From Symbiodinium natans (lineage: Eukaryota; Sar; Dinophyceae; Suessiales; Symbiodiniaceae): a DNA stretch of 64,000 nt. A model generated the notes under the pieces. That model made no database searches. It saw nothing but the letters and a program-made list of their open reading frames with translations, and had not been told where the DNA came from. The stretch is from NCBI GenBank assembly GCA_905221605.1, contig CAJNDS010000090.1:1-64000 (forward strand), given 5' to 3'. Each line of letters starts with the position of its first letter. Position 1 is the stretch's first letter. Of the stretch, positions 24,201-32,082 are shown piece after piece. The translations under genes were made by a program, and so were the position numbers.

Positions 24201-25284
24201 GTCTCTGTCGAGCTTTGGTTCAGGGTTCAGGGTCGATCACCGACAGCTCCTTGCTTGAGTCGCTCGGAGCTGCGGATGCTGCTGTGGAATTCTGGGCTCT
24301 TTCAGCCCTCTAATTCTCCTGCGGCTGTCCCTTGCCGGAAGTGAAGGGGGCTCAACTGTCTTGGGGCTGAGTTCGCATAAGCGCTTCCGCAATTCAATGC
24401 GGGCGTCGCGGATGCATCTGCGCTCACGGACGACTCCAGGCAAATCTGGGGCCAGCCTTTGGAGCTCCTTTGGAGCTCCTCATATCATCAACCTTCCCGG
24501 CCTCCATCTTCCTAAGTTACAGTAGCTTGTGGGTGTGCGCGCCCCCAAGTGCGTGTGCGTAGCAGATTGCAAACTTGAATCCCGAGGTACTGTTGTGGAG
24601 GAACAGCTGCACTACGAGTACCTGAAGACTATTGAAGACTTCTTGCATCACAATACGTCTCCTGGAAGAACCAGCAGCTTCTTCGGCCGGAAAGAATGCT
24701 GGACCCAATATGCTCCGTATGCCTGCGTGAGCCACAGAGACCTAACCCAACATCTACCGAGCTTAGTCTATACCCCCCTTAGAACCTCAGTAAAATAATA
24801 TGTTCAATACTGTATCCTCCTGGGATTTATATGAACAAGAATAAAAAAACATTCCCAAGGGGGAGATAGTAGTAGTTGGAGCTTCTCCAGCGCAGCGCCC
24901 GAAGGTTAGACGTGTGCGCCCCGCTGCTATCTGGAAGGCTTGGAGCTGCTGTGTCGGATCTTTGAACTCGAGGCTCCCCTTAGAACCTTAATGAAAATAA
25001 TCTGTTGAATATCCTCTTGGGTTTTACATGACAAAAAAAACAACAATTCCCAAGGGGGATATCGTAAACTCGAGGCTCCAAACCTCAACGAACTCAAACC
25101 CATCCTGTCCAACCTTCAAAACCTCTGAAAGCACTCAGACACAGGACTCTGAACCAAGAAGTTGAGGGAACCTGGGAACCAAGAAGTTGAGGGAACCTGG
25201 GAACCTCTCTGCTTAGAGGGCCAGTAACACTCTGAGCTCCGCGCCCGCGGCCGTGCCGACAGCACTGCACTTCCTAGATGCCAT
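1..25284 (-). CDS. Gene IV: LHC polyprotein (leader-epsilon-alpha1-alpha2-beta-gamma...), 3' end outside window
   Basis: The longest gene: 42 exons and 2745 nt (915 codons) visible, still open at position 1 inside the gamma exon. ATG at 25284-25282. Introns by hand count: 32 GC-AG, 7 GT-AG, 1 GA-AG and one aligned AC donor (after 23427). It has an epsilon unit found nowhere else in the window and two tandem alpha units about 3.4-4.1 kb apart with similar introns. By comparison with genes I and III the transcript should continue through the rest of gamma and a delta unit. Coding sequence is about 11 percent of the visible span. Confidence 0.88.
570..653. repeat. Family 1 inverted-repeat element
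   Basis: Ends GGATGTTCCCCCT and GGGGGAACATCC-like, with inner CTAACA...TAGTA repeats. It fills over a third of the 228-bp intron 455-682. Confidence 0.7.
683..4743 (-). CDS. Gene IV, beta LHC unit (exons 35-41)
   Basis: Exons 4658-4743, 3598-3629, 2928-2988, 2628-2667, 2405-2473, 1983-2057, 683-750. Same unit as beta in genes [144 protein letters not shown]. Intron 751-1982 holds the perfect palindrome and heptamer arrays; intron 455-682 holds a family 1 element. Confidence 0.87.
1364..1455. repeat. 92-bp perfect palindrome without spacer
   Basis: Every base from 1364 to 1409 pairs with its mirror from 1455 to 1410. The centre is CTGGCCAG. A CCCTAAA array (1277-1360) ends at the left arm and a TTTAGGG array (1446-1474) begins at the right arm; the arms include one heptamer each. 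Located in the gene IV intron 751-1982. Confidence 0.9.
1592..1727. repeat. Family 1 element, degenerate and rearranged
   Basis: Starts GGGATGCTCCCCC, contains ATTAAGGACTCTTAGT and ends AGTCTAAGGGGGAACC; the right end occurs twice, suggesting a nested or partial duplicate. Confidence 0.5.
1725..1970. repeat. CCCTAAA array with CCCCAAA blocks
   Basis: A unit of CCCTAAA run, CCCCAAA run and AAGCCGCCGT is itself repeated twice. It stops 13 bp from the exon end at 1983. Confidence 0.9.
2060..2218. repeat. TTTAGGG array switching to TTTTAGGG octamer
   Basis: Six heptamers then about 14 octamers. It starts 3 bp from the exon end at 2057, so the array is the intron's acceptor-proximal sequence. 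Confidence 0.9.
3259..3374. repeat. Family 7 inverted-repeat element
   Basis: ACTTGGAGGTTCATGGGTA at left; the right end is its complement with one mismatch in 19. Related GGTTCATGGGTAC ends occur at 20081 and 20169. Confidence 0.75.
3674..3818. repeat. Family 4 inverted-repeat element with internal duplication
   Basis: Ends GTAGCCCAGGAACCATATTA and TGGGCTAC; a heptamer run splits a duplicated inner segment. Gene IV intron 3630-4657. Confidence 0.7.
4008..4394. repeat. Two TTTAGGG arrays, one with a TTCAGGG block
   Basis: 4008-4092 pure heptamer; 4213-4394 heptamer with an internal block of twelve TTCAGGG units, i.e. local homogenisation of one variant. Confidence 0.9.
5231..5330. repeat. 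GA microsatellite followed by TA microsatellite
   Basis: About 80 bp of GA with two point changes, then nine TA units. Gene IV intron. Confidence 0.9.
5638..5725. repeat. Family 6 element
   Basis: Begins TATCCCTACTTTGGAGTAGA, a stretch shared with 32215-32305; both then carry an A-run and CCCAGAACC. Confidence 0.55.
5844..9104 (-). CDS. Gene IV, alpha2 LHC unit (exons 26-34)
   Basis: Exons 9013-9104, 8752-8844, 8456-8495, 8135-8206, 7582-7628, 7203-7242, 7045-7108, 6336-6376, 5844-5903. Almost a copy of alpha1, introns included: intron 8845-9012 matches 12971-13135 nearly base for base, and 6850-7044 resembles 10350-10501. It ends FEGELGVQ and passes to the beta unit, while alpha1 ends FEEETGVQPP. 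Heptamer arrays are not conserved between the two copies. Confidence 0.88.
6075..6190. repeat. Family 3 element with C-run/A-run end
   Basis: Right end GGGGTTCTTAAGTAAATAGT is typical of family 3; the left end is a C20 run followed by A7. Confidence 0.6.
9340..13227 (-). CDS. Gene IV, alpha1 LHC unit (exons 17-25)
   Basis: Exons 13136-13227, 12878-12970, 12564-12603, 11830-11901, 10932-10978, 10660-10699, 10502-10565, 9969-10009, 9340-9405. Reads [177 protein letters not shown]. The 93-nt exon 12878-12970 fuses what gene I splits into two exons. Confidence 0.88.
9430..9536. repeat. Family 1 inverted-repeat element
   Basis: CATGTTCCCCCCTTATGCTA at left, CATCCC at right, a C-rich middle; in the intron between gene IV exons 24 and 25. 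Confidence 0.65.
11921..12018. repeat. TTTAGGG array
   Basis: About 13 pure units, 20 bp from the alpha1 exon 11830-11901. Absent from the homologous alpha2 intron (8207-8455). Confidence 0.9.
12037..12160. repeat. About 33-bp tandem repeat
   Basis: Roughly four copies of GAGCTTAGGAGTTATAGGAC plus TTAGGGGATCAT, the middle two nearly identical. Confidence 0.75.
13476..20413 (-). CDS. Gene IV, epsilon LHC unit (exons 7-16)
   Basis: Exons 20366-20413, 19704-19767, 18621-18656, 17117-17194, 16456-16500, 14597-14661, 14408-14447, 14213-14239, 13850-13868, 13476-13536. Reads [162 protein letters not shown] distinct LHC lineage (YITPEI type, shorter region between helices 2 and 3). Its intron positions differ from alpha and beta: none at K/HGR or SK/VP, but extra ones inside DFGFY...LNA/ELANGR and around SAWGDW, giving a 19-nt micro-exon (13850-13868). 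Confidence 0.82.
14803..14899. repeat. Family 4 inverted-repeat element
   Basis: GTAGCCCAGGAACCACATTA at left; inner TTGGTTGGCTACTTTATAAG and AACCCAGAACCAAAAAAAGG; right end GGTACCGGCTAC. Confidence 0.7.
16204..16306. repeat. Family 5 inverted-repeat element
   Basis: CCCAGGAATAAAAAGGGGGC at left, GGGCCTACTCTGGGTCCTAG at right. It contains GGAACCTAAACCCTAAAA, i.e. a built-in telomere-like motif. The right end is duplicated at 16327-16363. Confidence 0.7.
18361..18455. repeat. Family 8 inverted-repeat element
   Basis: GGCTGTCAA at left, TTGACAGCC at right; a reverse-complement relative is at 46808-46905. Confidence 0.75.
18494..18590. repeat. Family 3 inverted-repeat element
   Basis: CTACCAATTCCTTAAGAGCC at left, mirrored by GGTTCTAATGCAAATGGTAG; a T12 run followed by a G17 run sits before the right end. 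Confidence 0.7.
20420..20580. repeat. TTTAGGG array ending in TTCAGGG units
   Basis: About thirteen pure heptamers immediately beside exon 20366-20413, then TTCAGGG variants. Confidence 0.9.
20755..20898. repeat. GGCTTTA/GGCTTTG heptamer array
   Basis: About 19 units of a telomere-like variant in which the third G of the GGG run has become C. Confidence 0.85.
21121..21265. repeat. CCCTAAG / CCGTAAG / CCCTAAA array
   Basis: Three variants occur in successive blocks within one array. Confidence 0.85.
21512..25284 (-). CDS. Gene IV plastid-targeting leader (exons 1-6)
   Basis: Exons 25245-25284, 24119-24178, 23966-23993, 23652-23706, 23427-23473, 21512-21554. Encodes [91 protein letters not shown]. 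Exon 5 ends GCG CC before AC, whereas genes II and III have GC there, so the donor is unusual or slightly shifted. The fifth intron (21555-23426) is 1.87 kb and holds a CTC-rich microsatellite and a long hairpin. Confidence 0.72.
21589..21684. repeat. Family 5 inverted-repeat element
   Basis: Right end GGGCCTACTCCGAATCCTAG; internal GGGAACCTAAACCCTAAAAA. Left end weak. Confidence 0.6.
22316..23000. repeat. TCTCTG / TGTTCTG-type microsatellite
   Basis: CTGTGTCT and CTGCGTCT units grade into TTGTGTTG and TTCTGTG units. In gene IV leader intron 21555-23426. Long C/V/L-rich frames on both strands are artefacts. Confidence 0.9.
23141..23249. repeat. Long hairpin element with 24-bp perfect inverted ends
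   Basis: The first 24 bases (beginning CCCAGAGACTCC) are the exact complement of the last 24, around a 61-bp AT-rich loop that is itself partly inverted. It lies in the gene IV intron 21555-23426. Confidence 0.85.
23290..23399. repeat. Family 2 inverted-repeat element
   Basis: TATACTCCCCTTAGAACCTT at left, CCCAAGGGGGATATA at right; inner CCTCTTGGGTTTTATA. Confidence 0.75.
24769..24868. repeat. Family 2 inverted-repeat element
   Basis: CTATACCCCCCTTAGAACCT at left, CCCAAGGGGGAGATAG at right. Gene IV intron 24179-25244. Confidence 0.75.
24965..25079. repeat. Family 2 element flanked by a 13-bp direct repeat
   Basis: Element body about 24974-25062. The 13-mer AACTCGAGGCTCC is present at 24965-24977 and again at 25067-25079, consistent with a target-site duplication. 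The same intron holds a second family 2 copy 100 bp away. Confidence 0.8.
25157..25206. repeat. 25-bp tandem duplication
   Basis: CAAGAAGTTGAGGGAACCTG plus GGAAC twice in succession, 39 bp from gene IV exon 1. Confidence 0.85.
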
Positions 25285-25375
25285 CTTGCTAATTAATGGA
25301 GAACTTGGACGGCTGTGCAGTGCTTTGAGCACAAAAATTGTCTGAGCCCAAAGGCTTTGCGGGACACGGCCTTCC
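25285..25375 (-). promoter_or_regulatory. Gene IV 5' flank: candidate spliced-leader acceptor
   Basis: Conserved block upstream of the gene IV ATG with a T5 run and an AG at 25323-25324, and the AGCC...GGCTCAG motif further up. No TATA-like or other promoter signal can be recognised in any of the three gene spacers. Confidence 0.4.
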
Positions 25376-25931
25376 AAAATGCGAAGCGCTCAGGCTACTG
25401 TAGACAAGCGACTCCAGCCTGCTAACAACATTGGTTTTACTTCGAATGTCCCCACCCTGTGGGCGAGGAGTAGACCGGGTGAGGAGAGGAGAGGACAACC
25501 CCCTTCCGTTCTGCTTGCAATGGCTCTAGGACCTCTGTAGCCCCTCTACCCTTCTTCGTTGCTTTCGTCCCTCACAACCTTCCATCTCACATCGAGGCTC
25601 AGTCGTAGGATGATCGCTAGAGCTTCAGGTCAGCAAAACCCGGACGCAATGTGCAGAGTAGTCAGAAAGGTCTTGCCAATGATGTCCCTTGGCGAACGGA
25701 TAAGGGACCACCGACCCACAATAGAAGCCTTCAAAACCCATGTTAGCCATGGCTGTCTTCAGGGCATGCTCACGGCATGCCGGCCCCCATCCCGCGGATT
25801 CCACTCACCCCCAGCCCGATGCAGCTCCGCCATCTTAAACCCTCAACCCTCAACCCTCAACCCTAAACCCTAAACCCTAAACCCATCTTTGTCTCGATGC
25901 ACACACGCACACACTCGCAGTCGCTGTAGGC
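25285..25931. other. Spacer between genes III and IV
   Basis: Noncoding, 647 bp, with the candidate acceptor block and a short CCCTAAA array at 25838-25886 close to the gene III stop. No gene seen. Confidence 0.6.
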
Positions 25932-28900
25932 TTACGCGCTTGGCAGCCACATTGCCGGGCCAGTGGAACCCACCTCGGCAGTGAGCTGTTCTCTAGGGAC
26001 AGGGCTTACACCTGCATGGGTTCTGGGTGGGGTTGAATCGCCAGGCGTTGCTTCGGCTCATGCACACACCGAGGCTCCCAGGGACTCACTAACATCTGGT
26101 CGAATAGGAGCTGACTGACAGCGTGACGTTGCTACACGTCGCAGACAATGCCTCGGAACAACGATATCATACCCTCGCAATACCCTGCACCAATTTGCAG
26201 AGCTAGCTAAAGCAACATACAAAAAATGTTCGAAATCTTTCCGAGTTCCCATGATATTTCCGAAGCCATACCGTGAATCGACTGTACGTCAACTTCAAGA
26301 CACGGCGTTGGTGCAGCAAAAAGGAGGCTTACCCTCTGCAGACGCTTTAGAACTGTCTTTGCAACCTGCATTATAGATGAGATTATCTTTTCATGATATC
26401 TCGAGTTCTTTCTAAACCACCATTGTTCGAACCTCACCCCTCCCAGATACTCTAACCCTAGCACAGGAGGCCGGGGTATATACAAACAGCCATAAGCCAT
26501 AAGCGTGCAAACCCGACACTATTCAGCACTCCCAAACAAAGAAGGGTGGGAGCAAGCAGGTGCATCACAACTGTTCGCATGTTATGGGACAACAGGATCC
26601 TGAATCACAAGCCCCGCCTGAACCCTAAACAGCAAACGCTAAAAAAGCACACGGCCATGCATCCCATTATTCCTCAAAGAGTTGTAAAGGCCGGTGGCCT
26701 CTTTATCTGTATACCTTAATATAGCCCCTAGATACCGCAATCAGAACCCCGAATACATGTCCAAGAAAAACAGAAACCCTACTTAAAGAGACCGCCAACC
26801 CGTGTAATCAAAGAGCTACAAAACCCCGGTTCCAGCCCTGTCTGCCGGTGAGCAGTGCCATTCTGGAAGAGCATGGCCATCAACGCGACCATCGCCAGCC
26901 GTCCGTTCGCCAACCTTTCGACCACATTTCGGGGAAAGACGAAGTACCGCAGATCCCACAAACCCTCAACCATGAGGTATCGGGCTCTTCATGAAGCCCT
27001 AAGACCTGTCCTTGCTCAACTGCTTACAATCTTCCCCAATCCTAGGCAGATCCTACAGCATCAACTTGTCAATTCGTCAACTCTAACCCCCCAAGAACCC
27101 ACAACCCTACAGCATAAAATGCTAAGCCTCAGCCGACATCCTTTTCGGTACCCCATGGTGCTCCCTTTGTTGCTAGGCCATGCATACGATATACGATATC
27201 ATAGGGCACCAGGAATCGAAACCCTCTTGGCACAACTTCATCGAAAACTTCGCTCATGCCGGGACGAGGGGGCTTCTCAAGGTTTAGGTCGGAGCACTCC
27301 GCCACAAGTTCATATCTGGGGGCTTTTGGGGGGTTTTTGGGGTTGAGGGTTTAGGGTTTAGGGATAATCTGCCAAAGTGCTCTGCGGACAGCTTGGTCTT
27401 CTTGACCTCGGAGTCGGTGAAGTTGATGGGGTCGACGTTCACGATGAAGTTCTTGCCTGGGCTTCAGGGCACGATCCCCTCCCCTCCCCCCCAATCTGAC
27501 GCCTAGAAGTGCAAAACAAAACCGAAACCCCCCCACTTCCCGAAGCGGGGCTTGCGTGGTATTCATGCTGCACGTGCTTTGGTTACCATGTACTCATACT
27601 ACTGGTGACGAGGAAGAACAGTTAAGAGAATATGGAACTTCATTAGCACTTGGCAAGCGACCCGGGGCCTAAACAAGTCGGCCGATGTTCAATTTCGTTG
27701 CGGTAGGGGCTGACGGCTTAGAAGGCTTCGGATCAAGCAGCTTTGAGGAGTATCCCCAAAAGGACATCCGGTACACACCCTCCTCTCTTCCTATATCAAC
27801 TGAGAAACCCCGCAGACCACAGCAAATAATCGACCTTGTGTGCCTTTAGCTCTTAGAGCGCATGAGCCCAGCGTCCAACGCCGAGGAAGCCATAGCCTTC
27901 GTAGTCACCAGGGGCACGCTTGGAATCCTGCTCCAGATCGGTCAAGGGCATTGGGCTGAGGTTTGAGACCTCTTTGTGGGGGGTTGCATTCTCATATATG
28001 GCGCGCAAGGTGCCATGGCCCGACGTGCGCACGCCGCTACTTCTTTGAGCGGCATAGATGGGGAACTCTCACTCTTTTTGGCCTCACAATCCTTCCCTTA
28101 AAAACCTTAGGATGTGCCTGGCGCCAGAAGTAACCCTCGTAGTGGCCAATGAAGAGAACGATCTGCAGCCAGCCCTCCAGGGGCACCTGCGCAAGACAGT
28201 GGCTGTCAACGAGATTCTTTAGTTCGTCTGTGCATGCGGGGGGAATGGCTGCGGGTGGCCGTCCACAGCCGAGGACAACGAAAGCTAGCATTCCACACCG
28301 CTACACATGAGCTCACGGAGACCGCGATCGATCCAGATCCACGGAGTAATCCGAAAAAAGCGCGCTTCACAGAACGCGCTCTTGTACAGACCACGATCTC
28401 CACCCGCCCCTCTGCTTCAGTTTAAGGCAATCCTTGACAGACTCGAGGAATGGCGCCACCCGCCCCTTTGAATCATGGGTTCGATGAATGGCGACCCGCC
28501 CCCTACCCGCATAATTCCTTGATACATTCAAGACCCCCCCCGCTTTTCCTCGATTGTCAAGAAAATCGCAACTTGACTTGACAGGGGTTGGTCCGCTTCC
28601 CTGATAAGGCAGAGATTAACTCGTCGAAGTGCCACTCGTCAACTGGCAATTTCGGATGCTTCGGCTCCTTCGGCCTTACTTCCCGGCGCTGGCCTTGGAG
28701 ATTGCTGCAATGCCATGCGGCATGTCGCTGAACTTCAAGCCCTTCTCTGGGGACCTTGAGCGATAATCAAGCCCTCAAGAGCAGGTCCGGCCAAGAACCC
28801 GCCTATGTCTGTCTACTTTGGTTTGGGTTAAGAGGCTCAGATTAAATTGGGATCGGACCACTTAGCGTCCAGACCTAGACAGCTTGGTGCTTTAGATGCC

Positions 28901-29677
28901 TTCAGCTCACGACTTTCTAGCCAAGGTCGATGTGCTGGGCAGGATCAAGGGCAGCCTGGCACCCCGCAGCCAAGTAGCAGGTAGCCGGGCCATCTGAAGT
29001 ACTCCGGGATGATGTAGCCGGTGCAGGCCAACATGCCTCTGTGTGTGTTCTGCTTGCAGGTCGAGTGTTTGTCCGATTTCTATTGCCTGACCTCACAAGC
29101 CGCATTTCCAATCAAACCTTGACTGGGAGGCTTTCGACATGGAAAAGACAAGTCAAGACAAGAGAAGATGGAGAGAAAAAAGCAGGCAGCCCACCTGCAA
29201 TGCCATCCTGGATAAAATTAGCCAGAAACGAAGACAAACAGACTATCACTGGGCACATAAACTCAATATCAGCCGTCTGCCACCATGAACTTTATCCTCC
29301 CGTGCCAGGATGTTACAAGCATGAGCACATCGTCTAACTGTGCGCGTGTGTGTGTATAAATATATATATATATATATATGCCCCGAAGTTGTTGTTTTGA
29401 TCTGGACTGATTGTGCTCTTCTTTGGCTTGTTTGTTTGCTTGCTTCTGTTTCATTTTTAGTCTGTTTGTGTTGCTTGAGCCCGGACAGTCCTCAGACTCC
29501 AAGCGTCGAAGCCTAAGCATGAGCGTGCATTCGTCACTCTCTAAGTGTCAATCCAGGGGCAGATGCGCCCGTGCTTCAGCTCGACGGCCCTTCGTCGCTT
29601 GAAGGTGTCCACGTCACCGTCGGCGGAAAGGCCGAGGGGATCCCAGAAGCCCACAGGGGCCTGCACGCCCAGCTCTC
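25932..29677 (-). CDS. Gene III, delta (C-terminal) LHC unit (exons 15-22)
   Basis: Exons 29561-29677, 28979-29036, 28694-28754, 28118-28186, 27876-27927, 27381-27456, 26854-26914, 25932-25973. Same unit as gene I delta. Next to the LFQNGT exon the intron start differs from genes I and II by a 4-nt gap; this places the donor at ACT followed by GC in all three copies, because a later donor would break the frame here. Confidence 0.87.
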
Positions 29678-32046
29678 CTGACGGCGCTACGATGCGTGAA
29701 GCTCGGGTGTATTGCTTGATTGATGTGGCATATATGTACAGCTTACTTTGACGAAATTCAGATGGGTTGTACGCTGGACTGTATGCATTTGGCATCCACC
29801 CCGGTCTCCTTCAAACGCACGGAGAGGAGAGTCCGTGTAGTTGGCCCAGTCACCCCACGCGGAGCCAGTGAGTCCATCTTGGAAGAACATTCCGATGATG
29901 GCCATCATCGCCAGGCGTCCGTTGGCCAACTCTGCGTTGAGCTTTTTCGCGCGCAGGGTCGGGTCCTGCACAGAGTTGCCAAGGCCCAGGTATCCCAGAC
30001 CAAGGTTGCCCTTGCCGTAGTTGCCTGGCTCGGACGTCTTCTTGTTGGCAACCAGCTCCAAGAATGCGGCGAACGCAAGGATCTGGGCCCAGCCCTCCTT
30101 GGGCACCACGGAGATGGCCTTGAGGCCGTTGGGGACATCAGCGAACTTCAAGTTGTTGGATGGGGAGAGGTAGCCGTCGAACTTGAAGTACTCTGGGACG
30201 ATGTACCCCATTGTCGCAAACATGGACACACGTCCGTGCTTGATCTCGACCTCACGACGACGCTTGAAGACCTCGATGTCAAGGTCCTTGGAGAACCCCA
30301 GGGGGTCCCAGAATCCGAGAGGCGCCTGATCACCGGTGACTCCTTCGAAGCCGGTCTTGGGCTTCTCCCACTCAGGAAGGGTGTTGTAACCGGGGCTCAT
30401 CAAGCCGCTGCGGAGAGGAGAGTCCGTGTAGTTGGCCCAGTCACCCCACGCGGAGCCAGTGAGCCCGTCCTGGAACAGCCTGAGTAGATTATGGACTCGT
30501 TCTTTGTTGGGTGCCACCGCTTTTCAAGCTGTAGCTAAGAAGTTGGCCCAGCTAATTTACTGCGGGTCAGGGAAAGCCAACTTGAACCGAGCCCCCCAGA
30601 TACGGCACTAATTTCTCCAGGCTCGCGCTTACGCAGCTTTATCGTGCCAGGCTGCATACCCATGATGGCCATCATGGCCAGGCGACCGTTCGCCAACTCC
30701 GCTGACAGCTTGCGATTGCGAGCCTTCGGGGAATGTGCTTCGTCTTGCCGCAAAATAGAAATTACTGTCTGTTCTCCCAGGAGCGTGCAAGCACTATGGG
30801 GTATTTGCGTCGTCCGCAGTCGCACATTTTGGGGTCCAAGTCGTGCTCTGGCCTAGGCACCGCTTTGGGTTTGGTCCATCGCGCATTGCGCCGCTTCATG
30901 TGCCAAATCGTACTCTTCTTCTTATTTCTTTTGTGTCCGCAAACATGTCATATCATGCGGCAGATAGAGAGCATGTTTGCAGAGCAGGCTGTGTCATTCC
31001 TTTCATACCAGTCCATTCGTTCAACCGTGAGTCCACTCATTTGCTGATTACAGGCGTGTCAGAAAACCTTCGCTTGTTCACTTTGTGGTTGGGCTAGTTG
31101 CTGTTCTTCACGCATTCATGCACGCAAGCATACCTACCTGACGGCATATCGCACATCCATACATGAGAACGTACCTACCTGACTAGAGACCCATTAGACA
31201 TGCATGCACCGATGCATGCAAACATACGACTACATGAGGCTGGTGACAGCAGGGATGCGCTCTAGCACAGTTCAGAAAATCGGCAGCGTTGCATATCAAA
31301 AAGCAGGTGACTTTTACCGGATCGCGCATTGTACCGCAGGTCAAGGCCGTGAAGAAATATGGGCCACTGAGCGGCCGCTGTGCCCTTGCTGGGTCGTGCC
31401 GGTTCGACAAACGCAGAACCAAGTTTCAGAAGTTGCTGGCTGGCACTCGGACCCCAAACCCTCAACCCTCAACCCTCAACCCTAAGCCCAGTCTTCTTTC
31501 CCCCCCATCTCTTCCTGCTCCTTCCCTTTCTTCTTTGTCATGCCACCACCTCCTGTCAACCCTCACTGACAGCGCGAAAGCTTGGAGCGTGCGCCTCGGG
31601 ATCCGCCACGGACTTGAGGAAGCCGAGGCCCAGGTTGCCCTTGCCGTAGTTGCCGGGCTCGTCGCCCACCTGGGAGAAGGGGTGGGGGGAGGGATTGGAA
31701 GAGGGGAGTCACGGACCCGGGCGGGAAGGGATGGTGAAGGTCCCCGGGGGTTGCTGGATTTATGTTGGGTCAGCCGGCTTTGCTGCAATTTCTCCTCCTG
31801 CAGGCGGGTGAAGCCTCTTTTGTGGGCCCAGCTGGGATGGAGCCGACCCTTTCTAACGCCCCTAAACCCTAAACCCTAAACCCTAAGCCCAGGTGCGGGC
31901 TTGTTGATGAAGAGCTCGTAGCAGCCCAGGAAGGCCACGATCTGACCCCAGCCCTGGCCGGGAACCTGCCCCGTCGCAGCATAAAGCAGTCTTTTTGGGG
32001 TTAAGGGTTTGGGGTTCAGGGTTTAGGGGTTTAGGGGTTAAATATG

Positions 32047-32082
<36 letters not shown>

